Assembly (NCBI RefSeq): GCF_963082655.1
Contig: NC_081554.1
Span: 40,074,354-40,138,353, forward strand
Direction: 5' to 3'
Length of the DNA: 64,000 bases
Origin: Stomoxys calcitrans
Taxonomy: Eukaryota > Arthropoda > Insecta > Diptera > Muscidae
The stretch's first letter is position 1. Every line of letters begins with the position of its first letter. Both the position numbers and the translations under genes were made by a program. Below the pieces are notes generated by a model, which saw only the letters and a list, made by a program, of their open reading frames with translations, ran no database searches and was not told where the DNA came from. Shown one piece after another: positions 1 through 10,654 of the stretch.

Positions 1-655
1 GCGACTTCAAGGGATACATGTGTGAACCCACAAAACGCATGCGGTTGGGGCGCTGGGCCAGTAACCCGTCTCACAAAACTACAAGGATAACTCTGGAAAA
101 CAAAAGAATAGTAATAAAATGTAAAAAAAGTAAAGACTCTCCTAACGTTGACGACGCACGCAAAAGAAAAAAGGAACACGATCTGCACCTGAAATGTTCG
201 GACTCTTTATAGAGAAGGTGCAGTATACACACTAGCGGATGGGGGACCTCATACGACGTGTGATTGACCGGAAACGTCGTCACAACAACACCAAAGAGTC
301 ACGAACTATACTATAGCTTCCATGACAGGAGGCATGAATTGGGCTGTGAATTTGTGGTAAGTCGGTGACTGAAACACCTTGTCTCCAGCTTTATTCCAGT
401 GCATGAGAAAAAGTAAAATTTTTGCAATATTAACCTTATTTGTGCCCACTCCCCGACAGAAGACGAGGATGAGCAGGACTTGGATATTTTCTACGAGCGC
501 CTAGATAGATAATACCATCGCTGCGGCGCCCATTATCTTAAAATCGTTCTGGGAGAATTTAATACAAAGATGAGGAATTAAAATATCTTTGGTCCAACAG
601 TCGAAAATGTAGCCTTCACGAGATAAAGTCCGATAATGGGTTCAGGCTACCGTAC
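1..655 (+). pseudogene. LINE-C endonuclease remnant, open at window start
   Basis: This is a decayed piece of a non-LTR retrotransposon ORF. Reading across frames gives LYREGAVYTLA near 205-240, NLICAHSPTEDEDE near 430-475, FYERLDR near 490-510 and KIVLGEFNTKM near 540-575. These fit the apurinic-endonuclease-like domain that nicks target DNA in LINEs, where the usual core is LGDFN and here the Asp is replaced by Glu. Stops and frameshifts interrupt every frame. A proline/lysine-rich leader at 40-170 resembles 28440-28560 and may be the 5' end of the same family. The later part of this family lies at 50640-52665. Sense strand and domain are fairly clear; the LINE clade is not assigned. Confidence 0.6.
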
Positions 656-663
656 CGTTCAGG

Positions 664-762
664 CTACCGAACGTCCGCCTTTGACGCTGAACGCCTAGGT
701 TCGAATCATGGCGAGAACAATAGAAAAAAAATTTTCAGCGGTTTTTTTTCCTTCTACTGCAG
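664..762 (+). repeat. SINE1 tRNA-like head fragment
   Basis: The first third of the tRNA-derived SINE described at 17848-18160. It keeps the segment around the B box (GGTTCGAATCATGG here) followed by an A-rich run and TTTTCAGCGG, then breaks off where R2rep begins at about 764. The A-box half is degraded. Confidence 0.65.
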
Positions 763-763
763 G

Positions 764-1095
764 CAACTATGAGCATCACACAGGCTGCAGTTTCAAACTC
801 TGACTTGTCGTTATCATGGGAAGCTTAGCTGAAAGCTACCGGGCGCGTCCACAGGCTGCATAAAGTGGAAAGCTTTGTTTATATACGGAGTAGAGTCTCA
901 GTGAGGGGTCAGGTGGTACTGGCTTTTATTAAAATACTTAGTGCCAATGATACACGAGATGCCAAGGCGAGTTATTGGCGCCTTTAAATAACCAATAGCC
1001 AACATCAGCGTCTGTTTGGAGGTTAGGGGCGGTTGGAGGCAATCGTCGGATCTTGAAACAAGCAGCTCGCGACATCGAGGGATACACGTGCGATA
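764..1095 (+). repeat. R2rep copy 1 (3' end decayed)
   Basis: A dispersed repeat shared with 13183-13603 and 29505-29929. Diagnostic blocks are AACTATGAGCATCACACAGG, AGAGTCTCAGTGAG, GGCGAGTTATTGGCG and TTTAAATAACCAAT. This copy decays after about 1003, and the (CAA)n tail seen in the other two is lost. No protein is encoded. It may be a SINE or the 3' end of a LINE. Confidence 0.6.
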
Positions 1096-1147
1096 CCATA
1101 CCAAATCACTCGGTCGCGCCAGTACAGGGACACCTCGTTTCGGATAA

Positions 1148-2992
1148 CTAGCGTGTATTCATCCCTCCACTAAGTCTTTTCCGCCTCCTAAGAAATACTT
1201 CCTGGGAAAAGGTGCCCAGCCTTGCAACAGTCGTCTCGTCTTCAAGCGCCCTACAGAAATCCCACACCGCCTCGCTAATCCACATCGCGCCTAAATCTCT
1301 AATGTCTGCATTGAACGGGCATTCCGTCAGTACATGCCTCCAGTCCTCAGGTCTCCCACAGTCGCACAGATCAGTCGCGGACAAATTCCCCTGATGCAAA
1401 AATGCATTAAAGGAACCATGTCCCGTCAGTAAGAAGCCCAGACTTAGGCCGAAGCCAAAGTCCGGGCGGCCTCGTACGAACGTCGCGTCACGACCACCAC
1501 ATGTGGACGTCGCAGCAAATAGACCACCACATGTGGACCGAACAGCGCGTCGACTAAAACTCCAATCGCTTCTCAGAACACGCTTAACCATACCCGCTAT
1601 TCCAGTCATATTCTCCTTCACCCGATCCAAATGGACCAGGAAACCCATTCTCTCCGAATGGAGTCCGAGTCACTCCCAGATATTTTACGAGCGCTACATT
1701 CTCGATGCTAGCTCCACCAGATCGAATCGTGGGTGGACGATTCCGCGACAAGATGCCTTTGAGCAACATTGTCACGTAGGAAACTGATGCCCCGATACGA
1801 TCTTGGATTGCTCCTCAATCGATCGGGCTATTTCAAAAGGACTACGATTCGAGCACATTTCCACATACGAGGGAAATAACCTACTTAGATACATCGTGTG
1901 AGGATCAACTCGACATGGTCAGGTATAGTCTTCGAGATGCTTTTACACATCTGTCCAGTCATACCGTCCATGCCAGGTGACCTCCCGCTTCTAAGCCGGC
2001 AAACACTGTCCACTATCTCGACCCTTTCCAGACTTGGAGGAGGCACGATTATCTCCACACTGGGAGCCTGTTATACCATCAAAGGTATATTTCTCGCTTG
2101 GTATGTACAACACACCGTCGCCATCCAAGGTCAACCATTCGCTGAGCAACTGCTTACGATGGCGATTCTCATGACCAAGCGAGTGCTGTGTCACTTTCGA
2201 GACCCACATCGGGGAGGTTGCGTTGGCGTCTAAGTTTAGGGTGAGCGGATTGCTACTCGCGAGTAGTAGCACCGTATCCATATATCCAAGATAGGACTCC
2301 AATTCGGCGCTAAAGCTACAATAGATGCTAGCCAAGAACATCTTACCACACCGCCCTTCTGCACAAATGCAGACTCCCCACTGTCTATAGCTAACCACCG
2401 TACAGTCGATGTCGCTGTCATATACAATTATCGCAGAGTCACCCCCGCTGTCAGTAAAGATTCGCATCCACTTATCTGCCAAACTCGGAGTGCACTCCAG
2501 GGTGACATTGGCAGCGCCACCCTCCGGTTTCCAAGACGCGGAAGCCAGACGTACCGACCGACGATAAATCTCCTCACTCATCGTCTCCTTCAAGTAGAGG
2601 GAGTACAACTTTGCCATGAACTCATCAGGAGTTATGGCAGCATGCACCCCCCTCACAGCCACCTTCGGGCCCAGGTTCTCGCTGCAGCCAAGTAAAAACT
2701 TCTCCCCAAAGAGGTGTCGCACTGGGGCACACCTTCGGCGGTGAAGCGGAACCACTTCACGTGCACCCTACTACTGGAACAACTTATCTGCCAACCTCGG
2801 AGTGCACTTCAGGGTGACATTGGCAGCGCCACCCTCCGGCTTCCAAGACGCGGAAGCCACACGCACCGACCGACGATAAACCTCCTTACTCATCGTCTCT
2901 TTCAACTAGAGGGAGTACAACTCTGCCATGAACTCATCAGGAGTTATGGCAGCATGCAACCCCTCGCAACCATCTTCGGGCTCAGCTTCTCG
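1148..2992 (-). pseudogene. R1-like LINE ORF2 remnant, internally deleted
   Basis: Read on the minus strand from about 2755. The first part (2755-1991) shows an endonuclease-like region with the block LASIYCSFSAELESYLGYMD and LTLNLDANATSPMW, matching the substrate-binding Asn/Asp region of LINE endonucleases. The catalytic reverse transcriptase palm is missing. The next readable part (1775-1584) contains VKYLGVT, typical of the thumb after the palm. The last part (1648-1148) ends in the cysteine-histidine motif CDCGRPEDWRHVLTECP with the preceding LLTGHGSFNAFLHQ, as in R1-clade elements. The element is therefore a deleted, frameshifted relic. The EN-side end is duplicated (see 2471-3046). Assignment to the R1 clade rests on the C-terminal motif. 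Confidence 0.7.
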
Positions 2993-3046
2993 CTGCAGCC
3001 AAGTACAAACTTCTCCCCTAAGAGGTGTCGCACTGGGGCACGCCCT
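2471..3046. repeat. Tandem duplication of a LINE-SINE junction (2 units)
   Basis: Unit 1 (2471-2734) and unit 2 (2783-3046) are highly similar and offset by 312 bp. Each contains the N-terminal side of the minus-strand R1-like remnant fused, near 2690 and 3000, to a plus-strand SINE1 segment (AACTTCTCCCC...GGTGTCGCACTGGGGCAC). The duplicated block therefore includes the junction, so the SINE/LINE join predates the duplication. Confidence 0.8.
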
Positions 3047-3146
3047 TCGGACTCGACTATAAAAAGAAGGCATGCTATCATTGCCCTTAAACTTGAATCG
3101 GCCTGCATTCATTGACATAATGTTCATGGGCAAAATATGCATTGTA
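2993..3146 (+). repeat. SINE1 3' part
   Basis: Contains the SINE1 landmarks GAGGTGTCGCACTGG, CGGACTCGACTATAAAAAG, a degraded CATTCATTGACAT block and the terminal GTTCATGGGCAAAATATGCA. The 5' half is replaced by LINE sequence. Confidence 0.7.
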
Positions 3147-4181
3147 AAGAACAAAAAGATTTTTTATCATGATGAAACCCTAAAAATTGACGTATCCCAA
3201 AGGACGACATGTGCTACTTTTTTTCGTCATACAACATCCTTAATAAGTAACTGTAAGAATTTCTTTTACATAGAAAGTGTCAAAATCAACAGGTAAACTC
3301 AAACCAAAGGAAATTCATGAAATATTAACACCCTAAGTATGGATACAGGAAGAAGCCTGCCAAAAGTTTAAGAAATAAAATTCTTTACAAAGCAGCAAAT
3401 TATGAAAGATTTTTATAAAAAAATATAAAAAGGAATGTCCGAAGAGTTTGAGGCAAATGTCAACCACACGCTTGGGTTTAACACATGCTAAGAATCCTCT
3501 TAAATGAGTGTTTGTGGAAGATATGCTTAGAGACCCAGTTAAGGAAGAATTTGTTTAATAAAATTATTACTCTAAAAAAAATATTCTTTTTCTCTAATAT
3601 CGGAATATGTAGGTATTCAACTTTAAAAATGTCATTGCTGATTATGATGGGTTATGGATAATTTTATAAAGCTGATTTAAGGTTCACATTTCAGTTAATT
3701 TTGATAAATGAAAGAAAGAAGTGCACATTTACCATGACCTATTTTCATACAGAGTGAATGCATTTTCAAACAATACATTGTTGCTTATTCCACATAACCC
3801 ACACCACTTAAACATCCAGTTTATATGACTGATTAATGTTGTTTTAATAGACTTTCACTTCCTTTTCATTTCATTTCAATTCAATTAAATTAAATGAATT
3901 TGTTTTATACGAAAAATAGGATTATGTGCGATGGAACTGATGGCCAATGCTTTACTGCGAACAAACATAAAGAGCAACAGTGGGTTATTTAGAAAAGTAA
4001 AAGTGCGTTAAGATGGGTAGGCACACTAACTCTAAGTACCCACCATTAGCATGTTTCATCTGTAATGGTGAGAAAAGTTAGTCAAGTTTCTATGGGAACT
4101 TAAAAGACGAAAGTTCGGAACAAAATAGAAAAGTATCAGATGAATGTTTTCAAGGGTGAATCCTATAGGTGACGAAAAATA
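3147..4181. other. AT-rich stretch, nothing recognised
   Basis: No conserved reading frame, RNA gene or known repeat landmark was seen. There is a short degenerate (TTCAAT)n-like patch near 3865-3900. The last part may be decayed 5' sequence of the LINE that becomes readable at 4182. Confidence 0.4.
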
Positions 4182-6700
4182 ATGATGAAAACGTGCTTCA
4201 AAGGCGAATCATATTGCATTGTAGGATATTTTAATGCCAGAGTTGGAATCGCGCAAGTAGTTGATGAGAACTTGGTAGTGTATCTACCGATAATAGTTTA
4301 TGAGCGTAGGTCAATATATATGAAGATTGATTCCGAAGGTAGACAGCTGCTCATTGATTCCGAAGGATGAAAGGATATATGCGGAATAACTTTAAATGGT
4401 CGAGTTACTGGGGATATGGAAGGCGAGAGAACGTTTTGCGGAGTAATGGGAAGTTCTACTATCGACTATTGTATTTGTTCATTTCGAGGCTGGTAAATAT
4501 ACAGGAGAAGTTACACAATTGTATCGGAAAAATTTACTCGGCTGTTGGTATGAATTCTAATATGAAATATTTCGATCCTAAGAACAAATGGTTTGATGCA
4601 AAGTATGAGTGATATAGGAAGAAGATATTTTCGAAACTTAATAAGTACAGAGTTTCGGGACTGGACGCGGATAGCATGTCTTATATAGAATGCAGATCGA
4701 GCTAGAGGAGACTATGTAACGAGAAATAACGTATTTTTGAAGATCGCGATATACAGAGACTTAACAGTGTCAATGATAGCTGTGAATGGTGGAAGATTTC
4801 TAATTCATTCAAGAAAAGTTTACCGAGGTTGACCACTAATCTTTCCATAATAGACTTCCGGGACTACTTACTAAATCTCTTCTGATTACCGTGTCCTTGA
4901 ACAGGGAAATCGCCTGGTGTGAGCTTATATTGGTTCTAAACAAAACTAAATCCAATAAAGCCCCAAGAAACGATAGAATCAGTTATGAATCTAACAAAAA
5001 CGCCCCAACGTGGTTTCTAAATGAGACTCTGCTTTTGTTAAATCAAATTTTCTTGCATAGCTAACTAATCCCACATCTTTTCTTAATTCTATATTGGTAC
5101 CATTATTCAAAAAGGGTGATGCGAACTAAATATCAAATTACAGCGGTCTGTCGCTACTAGACACAATCTATATGTTGTTCACTGGGGTATTACTTAATCG
5201 AATCAAGAGCAGACTCGGGTGAATGACGTTATAAATGAGTACCAGGCTGGTTTCCGTAAAGGACATTCTACTTTAGGCAATATATTTAACTTAACATCTG
5301 TTGTACATTTAAACTTTCACTCGGGGAAGAAAACATATGCTTCCTTTATAAATTTCTCTGCAGCTTTCGACAAGATCCCTTGTAATCTTTTATTTTTTTA
5401 ACTGAGTAGAACTGGCTTATCGACCAAGATGATCAGTGTATTACGGAATCTATATGAGGGTACGACCTTCCAAGTGTGGGATGGCTCTATACTCTCTGAA
5501 CCCTTTTATGTCACTTTTGAATCCAGTTTAATTCTCTTTGTATATGAATAGAGTGTCAGAATGTTTGCCATGTGGAGTATCTGTCGTTGGAACGATGGTC
5601 AAGTTTTAAATGTATGCAGACAATATTGTCCTTTTATCAGATTCACTGGTCGAGTTACAGAGTATGATAGATGTTCTCTTTTCTTACTGCAGCTCATGGG
5701 GCCTGGAAATCAATCTCAGCAAATCAGAAATAATGATATTTAAGAAAGGTTCGAGAATTGGGAGAGAAACGTATTGGAAGTATGAAGAACAAACTATTGA
5801 CCTGGTAAATGAGTATAACTACTTGGTGTTTACATAACATTTATTCTATTCGAAGCTCGCTTTCGTAAAAACGGCAATTAACGCTAACTGGGTGGGCTAT
5901 GTCTATTGGGTTGCCCAAAAAGTAATTGCGGATTTTTTAAAAGAAAGTATATGCATTTTTAATAAAACTTAGAATGAACTTTAATCAAATATACTTTTTT
6001 ACACTTTTTTTCTAAAGCAAGCTAAAAGTAACAGCTGATAACTGACAGAAGAAATAATGCAATTACAGAGTCACAAGCTGTGAAAAAATTTATCAACGCC
6101 GACTATATGAAAAATCCGCAATTACTTTTTGGGCAACCCAATATAATCCCAATATAAATCTTTCGAATAAGATGAAGATAACTCTGTTGCGAAGTGTATA
6201 CTATTTTACGGCTCAAAGATTTGGGGTTTTCAACGTTTCGAGCAGGTTGAGAAGATATTATTTTTACCAAAGAATACTCCGAATTACATGCTCCACTTGA
6301 AGACAGGCATTCCTTCATTATATATAGGTACTCTCCATCTGGATTTGTGCTACATTAGAAAGGTTTTTGCCCTTGACGTTGATAGATTAACACGTCTACT
6401 TGCGGAAGAGACTGTGTGACTGGTTACTTTCTGGTATTCGCATTGGTCGACATTATGTGAGTAAATTGGCATCTCTTTTGAATGTGAACAGTGGAGATGG
6501 GACCTTCCGTCTCTACATACTTTTATGCTGCAATCATTATAATCATTGGAATATGATGATTATGTAAGGAGTGCGAAGCAGCTGGATTTCATGACATGAA
6601 TTCTATTTTGCAATATGGTAAGATCATGAAAGCCAGAGGTGGTTCGCCAAATTTAAATGCTCATTCTTTTCACACTGACAATGTTGACGTTTGCACAGTT
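4182..6700 (+). pseudogene. LINE-D ORF2 remnant (endonuclease + reverse transcriptase), split by a MITE
   Basis: The order of readable blocks is that of a LINE ORF2. The endonuclease core IVGYFNARVG (usual GDFNARVG) lies near 4215-4245. A reverse transcriptase block INEYQAGFRKGHST near 5230-5270 is followed by FSAAFDKIP (palm motif A) near 5355-5380. The catalytic YADD box near 5612 reads MYADNIVLLSD, so the second Asp is changed to Asn. The frame continues as LVNEYNYL, is interrupted by the MITE at 5906-6141, and resumes with a C-terminal region (FLPKNTPNYMLHLKTGIPSLYI, frameshifted) near 6260-6330. There are many stops and frameshifts. The clade is not assigned. Confidence 0.75.
5906..6141 (+). 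mobile_element. Mariner-type MITE copy 1, inserted in LINE-D
   Basis: A 236-bp element with terminal inverted repeats beginning TTGGGTTGCCCAAAAAGTA and ending with the reverse complement, flanked by TA at 5904-5905 and 6142-6143. There is no transposase. The termini resemble those of mellifera-group mariner elements, and TA duplication is standard for Tc1/mariner. LINE-D coding sequence continues on both sides, so the MITE is younger than the LINE. Confidence 0.9.
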
Positions 6701-6835
6701 TCTACACGAAAGATAGACGGACATGTCTAAATCAACTCAGAACGTCGAGACGATCAAGAATATATATACTTTATAGGGTCTTAGACGAATATTTCGAGGT
6801 GTTACAAACGTAATGACTAGATTAGTATAAAAAAA
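6690..6835 (+). repeat. mini-A end fragment
   Basis: Matches the terminal part of the mini-A elements: GACGGACATGTC, GATCAAGAATATATATACTT, a degraded GGGTCTTAGACGAATATTTC and GTGTTACAAACG, then TAGTATAAAAA. The minisatellite core is absent. Confidence 0.65.
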
Positions 6836-7107
6836 TTCCCATAAATGAACAGCGGCTAGATTTATTTATCTCAAAAACAACAATCCATTCAATTCTTAGC
6901 TCAATTACAAGGGCCCTACTTTAAAGAAAGTCGAATTCGAATGGCACATAGAGTTCCTGTATGAACTGATCCTTAGGCCAGGAGCTCAAAACTTCAGTTT
7001 AAAAAGAAATTATAAGCTATAGCGGGTGTATCCAAAGGCCTGCCATTTAAATACTAGTGTTTCTTTACCTTATTGGTATCTGACCCATTGTGTCAAAATC
7101 CCTTTTA

Positions 7108-7714
7108 AAGGGTGATTTTTTTGAGGTTAGGATTTTCATGCATTAGTATTTGACAGACCACGTGGGATTTCAGACATGGTGTCAAAGAGAAAGATGCTCA
7201 GTATGCTTTGACATTTCATCATGAATAGACTTACTAACGAGCAACGCTTGCAAATCATTGAATTTTATTACCAAAATCAGTGTTCGGTTCGAAATGTGTT
7301 CAAATTTTGACAAATTTTGTTCAGCGATGAGGCTCATTTCTGGTTGAATGGCTACGTAAATAAGCAAAATTGCCGCATTTGGAGTGAAGAGCAACCAGAA
7401 GCCGTTCAAGAACTGCCCATGCATCCCGAAAAATGCACTGTTTGGTGTGGTTTGTACGCTGGTGGAATCATTGGACCGTATTTTTTCAAAGATGCTGTTG
7501 GACGCAACGTTACGGTGAATGAACACATTTCGAACCGAACACTGATTTTGGTAATAAAATTCAATGATTTGCAAGCGTTGCTCGTTAGTAAGTCTATTCA
7601 TGATGAAATGTCAAAGCATACTGAGCATCTTTCTCTTTGACACCATGTCTGAAATCCCACGTGATCTGTCAAATACTAATGCATGAAAATCCTAACCTCA
7701 AAAAAATCACCCTT
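7108..7714 (+). mobile_element. Palindromic Tc1/mariner derivative, copy 1 (607 bp)
   Basis: Bounded by TA at 7106-7107 and 7715-7716. The arms of about 200 bp are inverted repeats starting AAGGGTGATTTTTTTGAGG. Each arm carries the start of a transposase reading inward (MNRLTNEQRLQIIEFYYQ, a helix-turn-helix N-terminus). The roughly 215-bp centre reads on plus as SDEAHFWLNGYVNKQNCRIW and continues to GIIGPYFFKDAVGRNVTVN, which is the first-aspartate region of a DDE transposase. Residues between the HTH and this block are deleted and the C-terminus is replaced by an inverted copy of the 5' end. It is non-autonomous. The same family as 35744-36983, and nearly identical to 40591-41197. Confidence 0.9.
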
Positions 7715-7716
7715 TA

Positions 7717-8177
7717 GTTATAAAGGAATTTTTACACTTTCGACTGGTGCGCAGACGCACAGTATCCACGAATCATTCACAATCCATACCATAAGCAAGA
7801 CAGATAAACAAATAAAACAACAACAAACAAAGCACTTCTCTTGCCTTTCCCTAGTAACATGAGCATGATGAAGTGAATTAATTTTCATTGGATTGGCGTG
7901 ACTGACGTAAAAGCGATTTTAATTGAAAATATTTAAAACTTTTAAAAAAGGGGAAAGAAGCGTGGCGAACTGAATTAAAATTCATTACAGGCCGTGTAAA
8001 CGCGTGAGGAAGACAAAAGCATACTCTACTCGCACAATGTGAATAATGTTGTGAGAAAAAATTTCAAACATTTTTGTAACAAAGTTTTATTTAAAAGAAA
8101 AAAACTGGCATAAATAAAACAAAAAAGAAAAATGTGATAAGGGTTAGGAAAAAGATGAATAATTACAATGACAAAAA
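7717..8177. other. Unassigned stretch
   Basis: AT-rich sequence with no coding signal, RNA gene or repeat landmark that I recognise. It ends at the start of the mini-A element. Confidence 0.4.
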
Positions 8178-10640
8178 TACAAGTACAAGTAAAACCGTGT
8201 TAAGTTCGGCCGGACCGAATCTTGGGCACCCACCACCATGGATTCCGCCAAAAATTTACCCCTATTACTGCATTTGAATTATTTTGGTCTCAAGAAGTCA
8301 TATCGGGATATCGGTACTTAGGCAGGCCTTCATCACCAAATTGACCGCACTGATGGCACTGATGTTCTAAGTCATAAGATAGGTTTTTGAACCAAATTTC
8401 AACCAAATCAGGTGAAAATTGAGGCTTCTAGGGGCTCTAAAAGTCAAATTCGGGGATCGGTTTATATGGGGCTGATAGACCGATTTAAATTATACTTTGC
8501 AAGGATGTTGGAAGTCATAACACAAGTTTTTGTTCCAAATTTCAGCCAAATCGGATGAAAATTAAGCCCTTAGAAGCCTCAATTTTCATCAGCCAAATCG
8601 GATGAAAATTGAGGCTTCTAAGGGCTTAAGAAGTCAAATAAACTGGGGGCTATATCAATTTATATACCGATTTGGGTCATACTTGGTATGGATGTTGGAA
8701 ATCATAACTCAAATCCTTGTCCCAAATTTCAGCAAAATCGGATGAAAATTGAGGCTTCTTAGGGTTCAAGAAGTAAAAACTGAGGATCGGTTTAAAAAGG
8801 GCCTACATCTGTTTATAGACCGATTTGGATCATACTAGGCACGAATGTGCGAAGTTATTACTCAAGTCATTGTTCCAAATTTCAGCCAAATCGGATGGAA
8901 ATTTTGGCTTCTGAGGGCTAAAGAAGTCAAATCCGGAGATCGGTTTATATGGGGCTATATCTGTTTATAGTCCAATTCGAACCATACTTGGCATGAATGT
9001 TCGAAGTTATTACTCAACTCCTTGTTCCAAATATAGGCTTCTGAGAGCTCAAGAAGTCAAATGTGGGGATCGGTCGATATGGGGGCTATATCTGTTTATG
9101 GATCAATTCGGACCATACTTGGTATGAATGGTGAATGTCAAAACACAAGTCTTTGTTCCAAATTTCAGCCAAATCGGATGCAAATTCAGGCTTCTGAGGG
9201 CCCAAGAAGTCAAATCCGGAGATCGGTTTATATGGGGGCTATATCTGTTTATAGACGAATTCGAACCGTACTTGGCATGAATGTTCGAAGTCATTACTTA
9301 AATCCTTCTTCCAAATTGCAGCCAAATCGGATGGAAACTTAGGCTTCTGAGGCCTCAAGAAGGATTTGACTTCTTTCGGTTAATATGGGGGTATATCTGT
9401 TTAAAGACCAATTCGGCATGAATGATGAAAGTCAAAACCCAAGTCTTTGTTCCAAATTTCAGCACAATCGGACGAAAATTTAAATGTGGGGATTGGTTTA
9501 TATGGGCGCTATATGTGTTTATAGACCTATTCGGACCATACTTGGCATGGATTGGAAGTCATAACTCAAGTCCTATTTCCAAATTTCAGTCATATCGGAT
9601 GAAATTTGAGCTTCTAGGTGCTCAAGAGGGCAAATCCGGGGATCGCTTTATATGGGTCAAATACTTGTTCCGAATTTCAGCCAAATCGGATGAAAATTGA
9701 GGCTTATAGGGGCTCAAGAAGTCAAATCTAGCGATCGGTTTATATGAGGGCTATATCTGTTTATAAACCGATTCCGATCAGGCTTGGCATGAATGTTCAA
9801 AGTCGTAACTCAAGTCTTTGCTCCAAATTGCAGCCATATCGGATAAAATTGAGACTTATAGGTGCTCAAGAAGTCAAATTCGGAGATCGGTTTATATGGG
9901 GGCTATATATGTTTTTTCGGACCATACTTGGAATGGATGTTGGAAGCATTTAACCCAAGGCCTTGCTCCAAATATTGAGCCGAATAGCATGAAAATTGAG
10001 GATCTGGGGGCTCAAGAAGTCAAACCAGAGGATCGATTTATATGGGGGCTATATCCAAATCTAAACCTATTGGGTTGCCCAAAAAGTAATTGCGGATTTT
10101 TTAAAAGAATGTAAATGCATTTTTAATAAAACTTAGAATGAACTTTAATCAAATATACTTTTTTTACACTTTTTTTCTAAAGCAAGCTAAAAGTAACAGC
10201 TGATAACTGACAGAAGAAAGAATGCAATTACAGAGTCAGAAGCTGTGAAAAAATTTGTCAACGCCGACTATATGAATAATCCGCAATTACTTTTTGGGCA
10301 ACCCAATATATGGCCCATTTGCAATCCACAATGAACTACATCAATAAGAATTATCTGTACAAAATTACAATCGGCTAGCTTTGAGTGTTCCAACGATATC
10401 GTGATCAGTGTTGCCACTCAAGAAAATTTCCTCCAAAATGTTAGAAAAAATCCTACCAAACCCAACCAAAACCTCCAAAATCTTTCGCAAGCCAAATATG
10501 CGGTATATGTTTTTATACTCAACACAGAAAAGTTGGCCCTTCTATTTGGAACATATCAAGTTATACATTTTCAACGTTACATAAAGAGTCGAGACATGTC
10601 CGTCCGTCTGGTTGTTAAAATCACTCTACAACCTTATGTT
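8178..10640 (+). repeat. mini-A element with minisatellite core
   Basis: Starts with the family end AAGTTCGGCCGGACCGAATC (8201-8220) and CCCACCACCATGG, then about ten diverged tandem units. Intact neighbouring units repeat at about 153 bp, for example AAGAAGT at 8768, 8921 and 9204. A typical unit holds CCAAATTTCAGCCAAATCGG, GGCTTCTGAGGGC, GATCGGTTTATATGGGGGCT and ACCATACTTGGCATGAATG. After the MITE at 10070-10306 the element continues with TATGGCCCATTTGCAATCC and decays through GAGACATGTCCGTCCGTCTG near 10590-10612. No protein is encoded; open frames inside it are by-products of the repeat. Confidence 0.8.
10070..10306 (+). mobile_element. Mariner-type MITE copy 2, inserted in mini-A
   Basis: 237 bp, collinear with copy 1 and in the same orientation, with terminal repeats TTGGGTTGCCCAAAAAGTA and the reverse complement. 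TA occurs at 10068-10069 and 10307-10308. Mini-A sequence joins across it, so it inserted into an existing mini-A copy. Confidence 0.9.
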
Positions 10641-10654
10641 CAAAGATTGTCTAT

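Noticed and set aside
9061..10114. Series of short frames with repeated GAISVY / RRSVYMGAI peptides as a repeat protein
   Set aside because: They follow the mini-A tandem units in both strands and several frames, so they are shadows of the minisatellite.
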